Shown piece by piece: positions 38,920-51,190 of a stretch of 64,000 nt of DNA. Position numbers and translations under genes: made by a program. The stretch comes from Lucifuga dentata. Lineage: Eukaryota; Chordata; Actinopteri; Ophidiiformes; Bythitidae. Below the pieces are notes generated by a model. It saw nothing but the letters and a program-made list of their open reading frames with translations, was not told the origin of the DNA and did no database searches. Location: positions 163,555 through 227,554 of the forward strand of contig VXCM01001558.1 of NCBI GenBank assembly GCA_014773175.1, given 5' to 3'. How positions within the stretch are numbered: the first letter of the stretch is position 1; every line of letters starts with the position of its first letter.

Positions 38920-41360
38920 GGCCCCACTGCTGTCTCCCTGGTAACCGGGGTCACAGGGTCACACCCAGTCTGCTGAATCAGAGAATCAGCATCAGTCAGG
39001 AACAAAAGATGGACATGAATGGTCAGAAATACATCTCACATCCACAAACAGACAGACTCATATAGATAAATGTGCTACACAATGAAAGTTCTTCCTAGCT
39101 TCTAATTACTGGTGCTTTATCCAATTCTGTTAATGGACTATGTAGTCACTGGGCCTATTTTCTGCTCTGTCTCTCTCTCTCTCTCTCTCTCTCANCCCAC
39201 ACACACACACACGATTAGGAAGAAATATGATGATCATTAGTGCAGCAAGTAAATGTTTATTTTTATTCTTAAATAATCTATTGATTTTGTTTTATTACTT
39301 AATTGTTTAGTCTATAACATGTAAAAAAAAAAAAAAAAGGGNAAAAAAAAAAAAAAAAGGTGGAAAATGCCCATACAAACATCCCAGAGTATAAAAGTGA
39401 GGTCTTTATATTTCTTTTGTCTTGATGATAAATCAAAAAGCACAAAATTCAATTTACAGTTATATGAAACAGAAAAGCAGAAAGCAATAAGTTTTGAGAA
39501 GGAACTAGTAAATATGTGCTTTCTTGCTATGTTGATTAAAACAATTAATCAATAATTAAATCTGGTGTGCTGTCAATTCTCTTTTGGTCAATTAATCAAC
39601 TAATTGTTTCAGCAAGCATGGCCACAATTTGATGCAAACTATAGTAATACAGTATACCTGTATATATTATATAGAAAAGACTACTGTGATTTGTAAGGAT
39701 TGTTTGATAGTTTGGTACTCCATTCATGGTTATTATATGATACTCGCATCTTCTAAAAAACATATAGTATGCATAAAACTGCTGGACATAGTAATATCAA
39801 AATCTGTACAGTACAGACTATGAACACAAAAGCAAATCAAAACAGTCGTTTGAGAAACTTGCCATATATTGTTCTATTTCTGGCAGAATCTCAAGAGAAA
39901 TGTTGTAAGCTTCCCAAAAGCTTCACACACACTCATGAAACCTGCAAAGTAAAACTATAAAAACACAGTTTCACTTATAATGTTGTAAGAAAGCGGTGAC
40001 CACGACACACACATCTGTTGCCAACATTTTACGTCAGACTCGCTGTTGCTTCAAGTTTAGGTTTTAAGTGTTAGAACACAACAAATATTTCAACAAATCT
40101 TAACAAATATCGTGTGTTACAGCGCTAACGTTACTTTTCTTACATCTAAACACGATAGAGAATGTTATTTAGCTAAGCTAGCTAGCAGCCCAAGTGTTTA
40201 AAAACAACTTTTGTGCTTTTTCTCAGCAACTTTACATTGACAAACATTTATTAAATGGCCGTGACATCACCGTGACACGACACGTTATGTAATGATCTTT
40301 CTAAGTTGCATATGCCTGAGTACTTACTGTTACGACAATTAAAATAACGCAGAAAGTTTTGACATACTTTTACTTATATAAGCCCATAACAACCCAGCTC
40401 GTTTGTGTGCGCAGACAAACTTGTTAGGAGTTTCGTGATTGACGTTGTGTTGTCCAATGAGAAAGCGACATCTCACGATGACCAATGGCTGCGAAGCTTG
40501 TAGGCGAGCCCGACAAGATGAAAGCCTGGTGTCGCAGCAGATTAAACAGTCAGAGCACATTATAAATATATCAGACACCTTTTCTTTTTTCCTGTGATGG
40601 ATAATTTTATAGTCACAATTGTAAATTCTGTAAAAAAAAAAAAAAAAAANAAAAAAAAAAAAAAAAAGTACTGAAGGACAAGATATGAACATAGTTATTT
40701 CAGGACACACTAGTTGAGATTTTATTTTCACTACTGTTATGTTTTGTCTTCCGATATTTTTTATAGAAGAAAGAAAGACAATGGAGACGTTTACGAAGCC
40801 AACCAAGCTAACTTGTATTCTTGTTTTTTTTTTTTTTTTTNTTTTTTTTTTTTTTTTGTTTGTTTGTTTGTTTGTTTGTTGTTTTGTTTCACCAATCACC
40901 AGCCTTGTTCTTTACATGTGGCGGAGTGATACTTACTTGAGAAACAAACTTTTTATCATGACAACTACCGTTCATTAAAATATTTATGAAACAAAAGTCA
41001 CTCCTTCTCCATACAAAATTCTGCATAAATATTTATGTTTGTATTTCATAATTTGAATATGTTTTGCATAGGTGATACAAATAAATTCAGTGATATGAAA
41101 GAGGTTGTGATAAAATTTATATTAAAATCTATATAAAATCAACAATTATAATACGTATGTCCCATATTATAATTGTAGATTTTTTAAAACCTGTAACTTA
41201 ATGTGTGTAATTTGAAAAATAAAACATATGAAGCTGATTGATTTTTTTTTAGGGCGCCTTTCTCTGGTCTTGAATATTATGTTACCCTCCTACTTTTTAC
41301 AGGAATTTCTATTTGAAAAAAAAAAAAAAAAANAAAAAAAAAAAAAAAAAGGTTACTGAA
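38920..41360. other. region between fyco1 and xcr1
   Basis: No coding exon seen. It holds a CT/CA microsatellite broken by an N (39171-39213), poly-A/T tracts with central N at 39342, 40650, 40841 and 41333, and a TTTG repeat near 40857-40880. The more GC-rich stretch around 40380-40520 is the likely fyco1 5' end. The open frames through the poly-A/T tracts are not genes. Confidence 0.5.
40435..40510 (-). promoter_or_regulatory. candidate fyco1 promoter with two CCAAT boxes
   Basis: Two CCAAT motifs (tgtccaatgag near 40452 and gaccaatggct near 40480) lie about 25-30 bp apart in a locally GC-richer block, about 1.5 kb above the fyco1 start codon. Spaced CCAAT pairs are typical of NF-Y-driven TATA-less promoters. 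Direction is an inference from the nearest 5' end; no transcription start is visible. Confidence 0.3.
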
Positions 41361-41456
41361 ACAAATCCAGGAACAGAAACATCACCCCATCATGAGATTA
41401 TCAGAGCCCTTTTTGTTTCCTTTGAGCAGACAGAAATCAGTCACACCAAGCAACAG

Positions 41457-41695
41457 GTAGGTTCATTTATTGCTTTATAGCACTAATACTACTTGGTTAA
41501 TATAAAATGATACATAACATGTCCTTAACTGAGGTTAAAACAGTGTGTTTAGAGAGTGTTTATAAATTACATTTATATAATTTTTAAAATTTCCTTATTC
41601 TTTTCTTACTGCTTTTGTCTCAGATAATGACATGAATAAATGATAGCTGAGATAGAAAGCATAATTAACATGACTGTCCTGTATTTTATTTCTAG
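41457..41695 (+). other. 5' UTR intron of xcr1
   Basis: A donor (caacag then gtaggttc) at 41457 pairs with a pyrimidine-rich acceptor (tttctag) ending at 41695, 18 bases before the xcr1 start codon. A non-coding exon before a single coding exon is the usual layout of chemokine receptor genes. The first exon would lie at roughly 41360-41456. Confidence 0.5.
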
Positions 41696-41713
41696 GTTCC
41701 AGTTTATACAATA

Positions 41714-42730
41714 ATGGATGACTTTTTGAATGACACTGAATATCTCAGTGGCGACTATGATGATGAAGTCTGTGATAAAGGCAGGGTGGTCAAATTTGGA
41801 TCTATTGTCATCCCTGTCTTCTTCTCTGTTGTGATTGCCCTGAGTCTCACAGGGAATATCCTTGTCCTTGTGATATTGGCTTTATATGAAAACATCAAAT
41901 CTCTCATCAATATTTTCATACTTAACTTGGCCATTTCTGACCTTGTTTTCACTTTGGGTCTCCCCTTCTGGGCAATTTATCACATCTGGGGTTGGGTGCT
42001 TTCAGAGAGGCTCTGCAAAACTGTGACCTTCATCTTCTTCACTGGATTTTACAGCAGCATCCTCTTCCTGACCATCATGACCATCTACAGGTATTTGACT
42101 GTGGTTCAGCCCCTTTCTGATGTAAACAAACACGGAGCCAGGTCTGGTATCATTGTGTCTATCATATTATGGGGGGTCAGCGTTGGAGCAGCCTTGCCCT
42201 ACTTCCTCTACAGCTCTGTCCACTTAATCCACCACAATGAACAACAGTCCCTAGCCTGTGAATCAGGAGATTACCTGTGGAAAACCGTCGGTGTGTACCA
42301 ACAGAACATTTTCTTCTTGGTTGCTTTTGTAGTGATGGCTTTCTGTTATATGCAGATTTTGGTGAAAATCACAAGAACAAGATCCCATACGAAGAACAGA
42401 GCAGTGAAGCTCATCTTCTGCATCGTGGCTGTATTTTTTGTTGGTTGGGTACCGTACAATGTCATCATCTTTCTGACCATGCTGGCTGACCACTTGGTAG
42501 CACCATTTGATAATTGTGAAGTAAGCACCCATCTTGACTATGCCTTTGCTGTGTCCCGGCTAATTGCTTTCTCCCATTGCTGCCTCAACCCCGTCTTTTA
42601 TGCATTTGTTGGTGTGAAGTTCAGGAGTCATTTGAAGTCGCTGCTGCATCGAATGTTCAGCTGTCAGAGTCCAGTGGAGGAACAGCAGGTCAGAATGGCA
42701 AACCTCCTCTCGCATGGATCCATGTATTAG
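41714..42730 (+). CDS. xcr1: chemokine XC receptor 1-like GPCR
   Basis: Complete intronless coding exon of 338 aa, seven-helix class A receptor at the plasma membrane. The N-terminus is acidic with Tyr residues (candidate sulfation sites) and one Asn-Asp-Thr glycosylation site. Cysteines are at the N-terminus and in loop 3, and at the top of helix 3 (ERLCKTV) and in loop 2 (LACESG), forming the two chemokine-receptor disulfides. Helix 3 reads FLTIMTIYRYLTVV, so the DRY aspartate is replaced by Tyr; mammalian XCR1 has His there. Helix 7 reads SHCCLNPVFYAFVGVKFR, close to mammalian XCR1. The position beside fyco1 matches the mammalian 3p21-type cluster. XCR1 marks cross-presenting dendritic cells in mammals and binds XCL1; the fish ligand and cell type are not shown here. 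Fish can have several copies, so the paralogue letter is unknown. Confidence 0.88.
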   Translation: MDDFLNDTEYLSGDYDDEVCDKGRVVKFGSIVIPVFFSVVIALSLTGNILVLVILALYENIKSLINIFILNLAISDLVFTLGLPFWAIYHIWGWVLSERLCKTVTFIFFTGFYSSILFLTIMTIYRYLTVVQPLSDVNKHGARSGIIVSIILWGVSVGAALPYFLYSSVHLIHHNEQQSLACESGDYLWKTVGVYQQNIFFLVAFVVMAFCYMQILVKITRTRSHTKNRAVKLIFCIVAVFFVGWVPYNVIIFLTMLADHLVAPFDNCEVSTHLDYAFAVSRLIAFSHCCLNPVFYAFVGVKFRSHLKSLLHRMFSCQSPVEEQQVRMANLLSHGSMY

Positions 42731-44845
42731 TGGCTTTTTATTTTCTGCCATTCACTGCTGCATTACTGATTTCTAAAACAACTTAGTCCAGTGAGCACTT
42801 GCAAAACCTTTTTTGTCTCAGCAAAGTTATAAGAGCTCTTTCAAATTCTGCACAAGTGTTATTCAAATCTAGTCTTTGTTGCAAGTATAAGTGTGGTGTG
42901 ATTGCGTAAAAAAAAAAATTCTTATAATATTGTATAATATAGGAGATGTGATTTGATCTGTTAACTTGAATTCATTTGCACATGTTTTAATATATGTTGC
43001 ACATTTGATTTTTTTTTTTTTTTGNGGGGGGGGGGGTTCAGTCCATAGAAAATATTATTACTTATTAGTGGCATTTGAAGCAATGTAGAAAACATGTTCA
43101 TAGTGACATATTAATTGTTAGGATGTTTAATCCAAAATGAGGCTTAGGCTCAGTCTTTGATTGCTGTTGTGCATTTACTGGGTTTGACTTTAGAGTGATT
43201 TCTGAGACTTAAGACTGTTTTCACTAATTACTATGATGATAATTTAATGTATATTGGACAGCCCAGCATTAGTTTTACATATACAACTTAGTATATAAAG
43301 GATTTGTATACATTTGTAATGCTTGTAATCTTTGTATGTAAGTATATTTCACACAGCGTTTAGTCTGTAATGCCCCATTTTTTAGAATATTACCAGTAGT
43401 TTTTGTTCACATGTAGTTTCTTGAATGAAAGAACATTTTGATGGATGGTGTTGTCAAACAATTTCAGCTTCAAAAGATATGTGGAAAACTATTTGGTTCA
43501 CGCAGTCAGGGCTTAGGAAAAGAGTAAAATTGAAATTCAAAAATGTTTTTAGTGCTTTAAGCCAGTGTCAATGCTAAAATCATTTTGTAGAGTGGACTCA
43601 TATCCTTGAAAAAATGTGAAAGATGTCAAATGTCATTTCGCTATTGCTTTATATTTATCCTCATGCTTCAGTTTAAAATAAACATTTTAATGATTATGAT
43701 CTCCCAGGAGTTGTATCTTTTTAACCTCATGTCAAACCAGACCTATGAATAAATGTTTTAAAATTGCTGCAGTGTGTAAGAAAAGACAATAAACACTCAG
43801 CAAAGCACAGCAAAGTTCATATTATCAAAATACTGATTTTGAAGTGACTTTTTTTTTTTTTTTTTTTTTGAGTTGATGTATTGGTTGAAGAGGTGTTTGT
43901 TCATTCAGAAATAATATGACTACAAACTGTGTCCAGCATTAACTCTGATTGCTGTGGTCTTACATAAGCACCAGCACAGATTCTTTTTTAACCCTCACAG
44001 TGACTTTATCAGCAGTGATCTGTCCACGTAGAGATGTAACTCAGCACAGATGTGATCTTGCTTTGATCCAACAGAGGGCATAAGATTCATACTCCAGGAT
44101 GTGGAAATATCTGACATAGTGCCCTTTCCAAACAATCTGATACAACATAATAGCCAAACTTTATAGGCTCTATTAAGAAAGACTAAAGCAGTAGCAGGGA
44201 TCTACAGTATATGCTGCTGGCCAACTAACTCACTATGAGAATTCTCTAAGCTATTGGAGACAGGTTAAAGGTAACTACCATGTGAGTAAAGCTTGTGGGT
44301 GGAAATTATACCATATTTCTGACTTCCTTGTTCAGTCACCTGGGTTGTTGCATTCTGTCATTATTGCACTCCTCACTGTCTTGGAAGAAGGATCAGTTTC
44401 TGAGGACCTTCCTGAATTTTTTTTCTAGTTCTTATTGGACTTTTCCTTGTTTATAATGAGGACAGTAAAAGTGGGACATTACACTTTTTATTTCACAATT
44501 GCTATGTAGTCTCTTGAAATTGTAATTGGGCTAAACCCTGACAATAAGGTAAGAGCATTTTTTTTTCTATTACTGTATATTTGTTTACTAGACTTTCAAT
44601 TTTAATAAATATTGTTGGAATCTGAATATAATCTTAAAACAGATTGCAAGAGAAACATAAAAAATATGTTTTATATTTCCAGTGATCAATGTCCATCTGC
44701 AGGTTATTAATAAGCCTGACAGTACTAATGTGTCTGCTGTGATTATCAGCTCATGATTGTTAATCTTGAATGTCTGTGAGTCAGGAAAGAAAGATGAAAA
44801 AGTCATGTTTAGATTTGTTTTATGGCACTGACACATTGTTTCCAG
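42731..44845. other. xcr1 3' UTR and spacer
   Basis: AATAAA at 43677-43682 is a good poly(A) signal for xcr1, giving a 3' UTR of about 0.95 kb. An N sits in a T-run/G-run junction at 43025. Beyond that I see only AT-rich unique sequence and a poly-T run near 43850, then the upstream region of the Reeler gene. Confidence 0.5.
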
Positions 44846-46557
44846 ATGTGGTCTCTTCACAAGCTCTGTGGTGTTTTGATTGGACTTCACATCTTCACAA
44901 AGGCGAAAGGTTACCCTAATGGTAACTTCCCAGAGGCATGTCAGTCAATGTTGCCTCAGCACGAACGGCTAACACGGAGGTTTCACCCTCCTGAGAACAG
45001 CCCACCACCGTTTGAGGTCACATATACACTTGGAAAAAAAGAAGAGCCAATTACAGGTAAAGAGACAGTTTGTCCTCATTTCTTTTATTCTTTGCTGTGG
45101 ACATTGCTAAGTACAATGTGCATACCTTATATCTTTCCGTCTCTGCCCGGTTGAACCATCAAACTGTTTTCCAGTTCATCTTACAAGCAAATCATCCCAA
45201 ACGGCATTCAAGGGATTTATGTTGGAGGCTCGGGAGACAGAGGACGGGCCTCCTGTTGGGAAATTTATTTTGCTTGACCCTGCTCGGCTCCTGAAATGCA
45301 ATGGTTCCTCTGTAAGTTACCATCTTGTTATTATACAGCAGGTAGTCAATGGATTTGATTTTTTGGTTCAGCATTGATCATTTCCATCTCCAACTTACTT
45401 GAAGATGAAGAGTAATGTTAGGGTTGAAGACCCACCACAACTTGACATCTTGTTGTTAAGCTTTTTCTGAATGTGAGCTTTCTTTGCTTTTGTCTTTTTC
45501 CACAGGACTCTGCTGTTAGTCAAAAGAACAATCGAGGAAAGAGTGTCATCAATGTGAACTGGACAGGACATGGAGTGGAGCAAGGCATCATTTTCAGGTT
45601 GAAGTATTACATGCTTTGATTAACTTTAATTATGTGACCTATTCTTACATGGCTTTGGACAGTTTAGTCTTTTTTCACCGTGACACAACAACTATATTTC
45701 CAGAAGTTTTCATTTCATTTTATTAGAGTCCTGATCACAAAAATGGTATGGAGTACAAACAACACACACAATACAAATGAAGGAGAGCAGTATGGTAAAA
45801 AACAAACAAACCCAAATCACCCAAACAAAATCAACACATTTCTTAAAAAGACACCAAGACTGGACTCTCTGACTGACTGAAGAATAACTTCCACCTATTT
45901 CAACTTTATTTAATATCACAGTGTGATGTGGGTTGACACGCTTTTTTTAAAATTTAAATTTTGTGTTTGTTTGATACTTTTCAGAGCCACATTTCTTCAA
46001 TATTACGGCACATTCTGGGAGAGAGTGAATGCCACTTTATCTCCACACACCACAACCACTGAACCAAGTACTACAATAAGTACTACAAAACCAAGTACTG
46101 CAAGTGCGACAGAAGCAAGTACTACAAGTGCTACAGAAGCAAGTACTACAACACATGCTACAGAAGCAAGTATTACATCAGTTACTACAGAAGCAAGTAC
46201 TACACATACTACAAAACGAAGTACTACAAGTTCTGCAGAATCAAGTCCAGCAAGCACTAAAGAACCAAGCACTGCACCGGGCACCATCAGTTCATCTACT
46301 GCTAGTCCTACAACTCCTACAAGTGTTACATCGAATTCATCAAATCCCACCGACACTGAAGTTCAAGTAAATAGAAACAATGTTTATAACATGCAGAAGT
46401 CTATATGGAAATATCAAAACTTCACCTATTCCATCTATATATCTGCTCACTCTTTCTGCGTAATTAGCTTCGGGCAGCTGTGTCACAGATGGCTGGTAGC
46501 AGTGCTCTGGTCGCTGTGAGTCAGGTATGTTTTTAAAAAATGTACACATTAGATAAC

Positions 46558-46599
<42 letters not shown>

Positions 46600-46604
46600 G
46601 TATT

Positions 46605-46639
<35 letters not shown>

Positions 46640-46654
46640 TATTGTTGTGTATGA

Positions 46655-46691
<37 letters not shown>

Positions 46692-48316
46692 CTCACTTCA
46701 GCCAGGGACCCTCCCATCACTATCACCCTCTGCACACCCTTATCATAGCCCCTGGGTAAGACATGAGATGTAGAATATGTCGTCATAGCAACAGGGTCCT
46801 TCTTTACTTCTTCTTTACTCCAAACTAAGTGTTTGCATTTATTAATATAAATAAATATACACTCATTTTGTTTCTAGGTAAAGATATGCAGAGTGCTTTC
46901 AATGGTCGCTCAAATAATTGCCTTGATCTTGTTGTGCTTGTGGGATTCCAGCAAAGTGAGTACTACTAATATTAATAATCACCTCATCAAAGTTCTGTGT
47001 TTTCTGAGTAGTGCTAAGGGGTGATTTTGACGTGTGTGTTTTGTGTGTGTCTGTGTTTAGGTCACAATTATTGCTCTTGTGTGTGTGACGATATTTCTTA
47101 ATATCAAAGAGATGATAATCACCTTTCTTCCTATTGGGCCCAGTCATGAACTGTAAGTTAAACTTTTTGGCTTCCATCTGAATATTTAATTTGACACTGA
47201 GATGAGTAACTGGTTTTCCTTCTTTTTCTGTTTTGCTCCAGAAAGGAGATCTGTCATTACACTTTCAATGTGTTTTCTATCATCCATGAGATTTTTACAA
47301 GTAAGGAAATCCACAGCTTTTAAAGGCTATCATGTAGAAATTATTAAGAAATCATAGAGACAAGTTAAGACTTCACCTGCATGTCTTCAGCTTTCTGTTA
47401 TTGCCTGCTTATTGTTCTAATGTTATTTCTGAATCTATTTCACACACAGTTGCTGTCATCTTTGTGGGTGTTTTGGAGATTGAGGGCTGGGCAACAAGCA
47501 AGGAAGAGTCTTGGCTGCTGAAAGTGACCGCCGGCTACACAGCCTGGATTTTCCTGTTTTTCATCTGGATCTTTATCATCAGTAATTACAGAGAGTCAAA
47601 ATGGAGAAGCAGAATAGGTGAATGGTGCTGAAATACAGTATGAACATAATAACCTGTTTGGATTACAGTGTGAATGAGTAAAGAGATCACAATAAATCTG
47701 ATCGTTGTCTTCTGTTACAGGGTATTCAAAAACTGTTAGGAGATATAATCAGGAAAACAAAAAGGTGAGAGCTTTTTCTGATCATAATGATATAATGATT
47801 TATCCTGCTGGTAATGAAAACCATCTTTACCGTAACAGGTTTTACATAACTGTACATCTGCAAGTTAATGTCTTTGATCACTGCATCTTTGAATTTCAGG
47901 TGAAGCTCGGTGCTGCTGAAGTGATCAGCATCTGCATTTCAGTTATCTTCTACGTTGGGATCATCTCATTTACTGTAACTATCATTGTGGGCAGCTTTAT
48001 GTGAGTAGAAATGTTGAGCTGTGCTCCCATGTGCATTATGATGCGATTCACATCCCTCTTTAGTTAATGGATTACTTCTCATAACATTTCCACATTCATG
48101 AATTAAATGTCATTGCTGAGTCGTTATCAGTATATTACTTTATACTACTATTTGTACAAGTCATTAAAGAATTTATTTAGAATGTACTTTATCATGCACT
48201 GTAAATTGTTTTATAGTCCAATCTCAAAATGACAATCAAACCCCTTAAATTCAATATGTTTTTCATTTTACAGGGGAATTTATTTGATGATATCAAGTCA
48301 TGTCTTACCAATCTGA
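44846..48316 (+). CDS. Reeler-domain mucin-like multi-pass membrane protein
   Basis: Thirteen exons: 44846-45056, 45175-45311, 45506-45597, 45985-46366, 46489-46524, 46702-46755, 46878-46955, 47061-47152, 47242-47300, 47450-47617, 47721-47764, 47900-48000 and 48274-48316. They total 1497 nt (498 aa), all phases consistent. A signal peptide (MWSLHKLCGVLIGLHIF) precedes a Reeler domain (about residues 24-155; YPNGNFPEAC, KGFMLEARETEDG, GKFILLDPARLLKC). Then comes a Thr/Ser-rich stalk (about 160-274) of repeated TEAS(T/I)T units. The C-terminal part has four or five hydrophobic helices, for example AQIIALILLCLW and AWIFLFFIWIFIISNY. Reeler plus membrane helices suggests ferric-chelate reductase 1 (FRRS1) relatives, but no DOMON domain is visible and the paired haem histidines of cytochrome b561 are not obvious. 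The segment around FNVFSIIHEIF recalls the last b561 helices only weakly. Exon 5 acceptor choice is the least certain. Function unknown. Confidence 0.8.
46045..46350 (+). repeat. coding minisatellite in the Reeler-gene stalk
   Basis: Imperfect tandem units of about 18-24 nt around acagaagcaagtactaca encode Thr-Glu-Ala-Ser-Thr-Thr-like repeats. The frame is kept throughout, so this is a mucin-type O-glycosylation stalk that could vary in length between alleles. Confidence 0.8.
46558..46688. repeat. compound (AAT)n (ATC)n (TC)n microsatellite
   Basis: Three adjacent simple repeats fill most of the short intron between exons 5 and 6 of the Reeler gene. The TC tract ends about 13 bp before the acceptor of exon 6 and probably serves as its polypyrimidine tract. 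Confidence 0.85.
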
Positions 48317-49038
48317 TTACTAATGAATCTGAAGTATCAAATGTCTATTAGTAAATCTTGGATGTACTTTTAATTGTGCTAGATACAACCAGTCAGTGCT
48401 GAAGGAATTATGTGTGCTGGCAGTTAAAACTGTAAATCAGGAGGAGGAGGAACTGTGTGGACTGTGTTTCCTAAAATGAAAACACATGAATGTGATTACT
48501 GCAGCTGTCTGTTGTAATCATTATAATCATACACGGTGTAAAACTGATACCAAATGTGGAGCAGAGTTATGAATGCAATTTTGCAATTTTATCGAAGTAT
48601 AAGATTAAGTGTTTAAGAAAAAATAAATCAGTGAATTTATACGCCAGTGGTGATATCATGAATCAGATTGTTGCAGCTTCCATCATGAGCTCATCAGTAC
48701 TACTTAACTGGTAGGGTATAAGAATGAATAAAACATAAGTCAGAGATATGGAAAGTTTTACCATATTCTAACATATGTTGCCATGCATTACCTTGATATT
48801 GTATGTCATGAGTGTGTCCATCTAGAAAATATATATTTAATACGTTTCAAGATAACATTTAATTAAGTGGAGAGCATTCATGTTTGCAATTCATTTAAAT
48901 GTAGATTTTAATAAAGGGCTGATTATAGTAAATATCAAGTTCCACAAAAATGCGTAGCACATCATGATTTTATTTACACTTTTACAAAGTTCACATTAAT
49001 ATATATATATATATATACTGTATATCTATCTATCTATG

Positions 49039-49086
<48 letters not shown>

Positions 49087-49136
49087 CACACACACACATA
49101 TATATATATNATATACTGTATATCTATCTATCTATG

Positions 49137-49180
<44 letters not shown>

Positions 49181-49253
49181 CACACACACACATATATATA
49201 TATACACACACACACACACATATATATATATACACACATATTTATATATATAT

Positions 49254-49336
<83 letters not shown>

Positions 49337-51190
49337 TAGTGGGTTTGGTTCGGAAACAAACTTACTAACCATTTGAAAATCCTAATTGTCTGCAGTTCTC
49401 TGTAACTTATAAATGACTCATTTTTATGATACTTTGGAACTGGGCAGTATTTATCCAATTCCCTGTTCAGGTTTATCAAGCATATAAATAATAAATCTAC
49501 CAAGATATGGAGTCATACTGCATGCCCTAACTACTTAGTTAATGATTCCTTAGTATTTCCTTGTGCTGCTTTTACAACTTCCTTGTTTCTCAGCTTCTTA
49601 CTGTAAACAAGGGATGTTGAAGCATTAAACACCAAAAAACATGCCTCATAAAGCCTTCAATGTTTTCTACAGTTATAATTAACAATTATATATATTGTCT
49701 CTTCATAGTGGAGAAAACATTCTTGTTCCAGGAATCCAGAAGCAAAGAACACAGAAAAGATGCTTGGCCCTGATTGCAGTTAACTGGTCTAAGTATCAAA
49801 ATAAACTTTATTGAAAATGTCCATGTATTCATGTAGGGAAACAGAATTCATCTGAAAATGATACATAAGAGGAATGAGTGGCATCACAATACATACGGCC
49901 TAAAATTACTTCAAACACAAAATGAAGCAGAATATTACCTATCAAAAGGAAACCTTGGCTGGGTTTTATATAACTATGTAATCAACAGATAAAATGACAT
50001 TTTTTGCAACAGTGTTGGTACATTTCAAATTCTGCCTAATCTTCTCTGTATGAGTGGTTAAGGCACATTTTGCAACTTCCTGATTACTATTTTTTTGAAG
50101 TATTTGTTTGCAAAGTTCACATTACTTTGTGAGAAACATTGACGCAGTAAACTTTCATTATCAAAAGTCCAATTCTCAGTAAATTTCACTGGTTTCTTGA
50201 CAACAGGTACAAAGAACAATCTATTTATATTCAATATATACACCTTTCCAAAAATATTCAAATCTAGACAAAGAAGTATTACAAATATGCAGATTCAGTC
50301 CATAAAAGCACATTATTTTGATCTTATTTCTTCATTAAAAAAAAAAACAAAACAATATTCCTTCTGTGATGACATCAGGTTTTTCTTATTGCAAAACCAA
50401 TCAAACTAAGAGGACTAAAATGACATTTTTTAATATCTGCATGGGGATATTTAAACAAAAAATGACATGAATAATCATGCTACTAGTTATGTGAGAGATT
50501 TGATAGAGAGCAACACATATGGATTTTCACTTTAAACCAAGCAAACCACAGAAAATTAAAGACAATTCTTTGTTTGCTGTAGCCAACGTGGAGTAACTCA
50601 GATTGATGTAACATAATCTTTCACCAAAACTCTTCCAAATGTGAAATCTTCATTACAAAGATGGTGGAGAATGAAAATAAATAATATGAAAGGTTCTTTC
50701 TCTTGTACAACATGAGAAAATTTTAAGGGAGCATAAATTTACAGATGTGGAAGGATGGTGCTTCAGCAGAGTATGAAGCGTCGCAGTTCAATTCTTTGAG
50801 GAATCTCTGTTCTCTATATTGATATATGAACATGAAACTCAGTGCTGTACATCTATCAAGGACAACATGGAATGAAACAAAGTGAAATGTCTTATGTTTT
50901 TCAAATTAGCTGCAAAATTTCTTCAGACAATTTTTATTTGCTGATGTAAAACCATGAATAAAAGACAACTCAAACACAAAAACAGTGCAGTTGAACCTAG
51001 TTACCAGTACAACCTCATCTCTGACAGAAACAGACGAAAACAACCTTCAAACATATTTCAAGTCTGAAAAACCTAACTACGGAGAGGATATATTTCCACT
51101 CCACTGTTATAAAACACTCCTTCATGGTGTCTGAAGGAATCAGCCGAGTCCAAAATGGCACCCTGACTCCTGAGATGCCATCTTGGTTCA
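48317..51190. other. convergent 3' flanks of the Reeler gene and tor1aip1
   Basis: No coding exon seen. AATAAA at 48622-48627 could end the Reeler-gene transcript. On minus, AATAAA (TTTATT on plus at 49807-49812) could end tor1aip1, giving a long 3' UTR. Between them lies a large composite microsatellite (48999-49336). The remainder is AT-rich and featureless. Confidence 0.5.
48999..49336. repeat. composite (TA)n (CA)n (GATA)n microsatellite with an N join
   Basis: TA, CA and GATA/CTAT tracts alternate over about 340 bp. The 97 bases before the N at 49110 (from atatactgtatatctatc at 49013) are nearly repeated after it, so part of the length is probably an assembly duplication. The pure GATA run at 49256-49335 is about 20 units. 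Confidence 0.85.

Noticed and set aside
40339..40978. Open frames of 70-186 aa through poly-A/T tracts
   Set aside because: They are made largely of Lys or Phe runs crossing an N; no gene signal.
49036..49503. Open frames rich in His/Thr/Tyr/Ile
   Set aside because: They are translations of CA, TA and GATA microsatellites.
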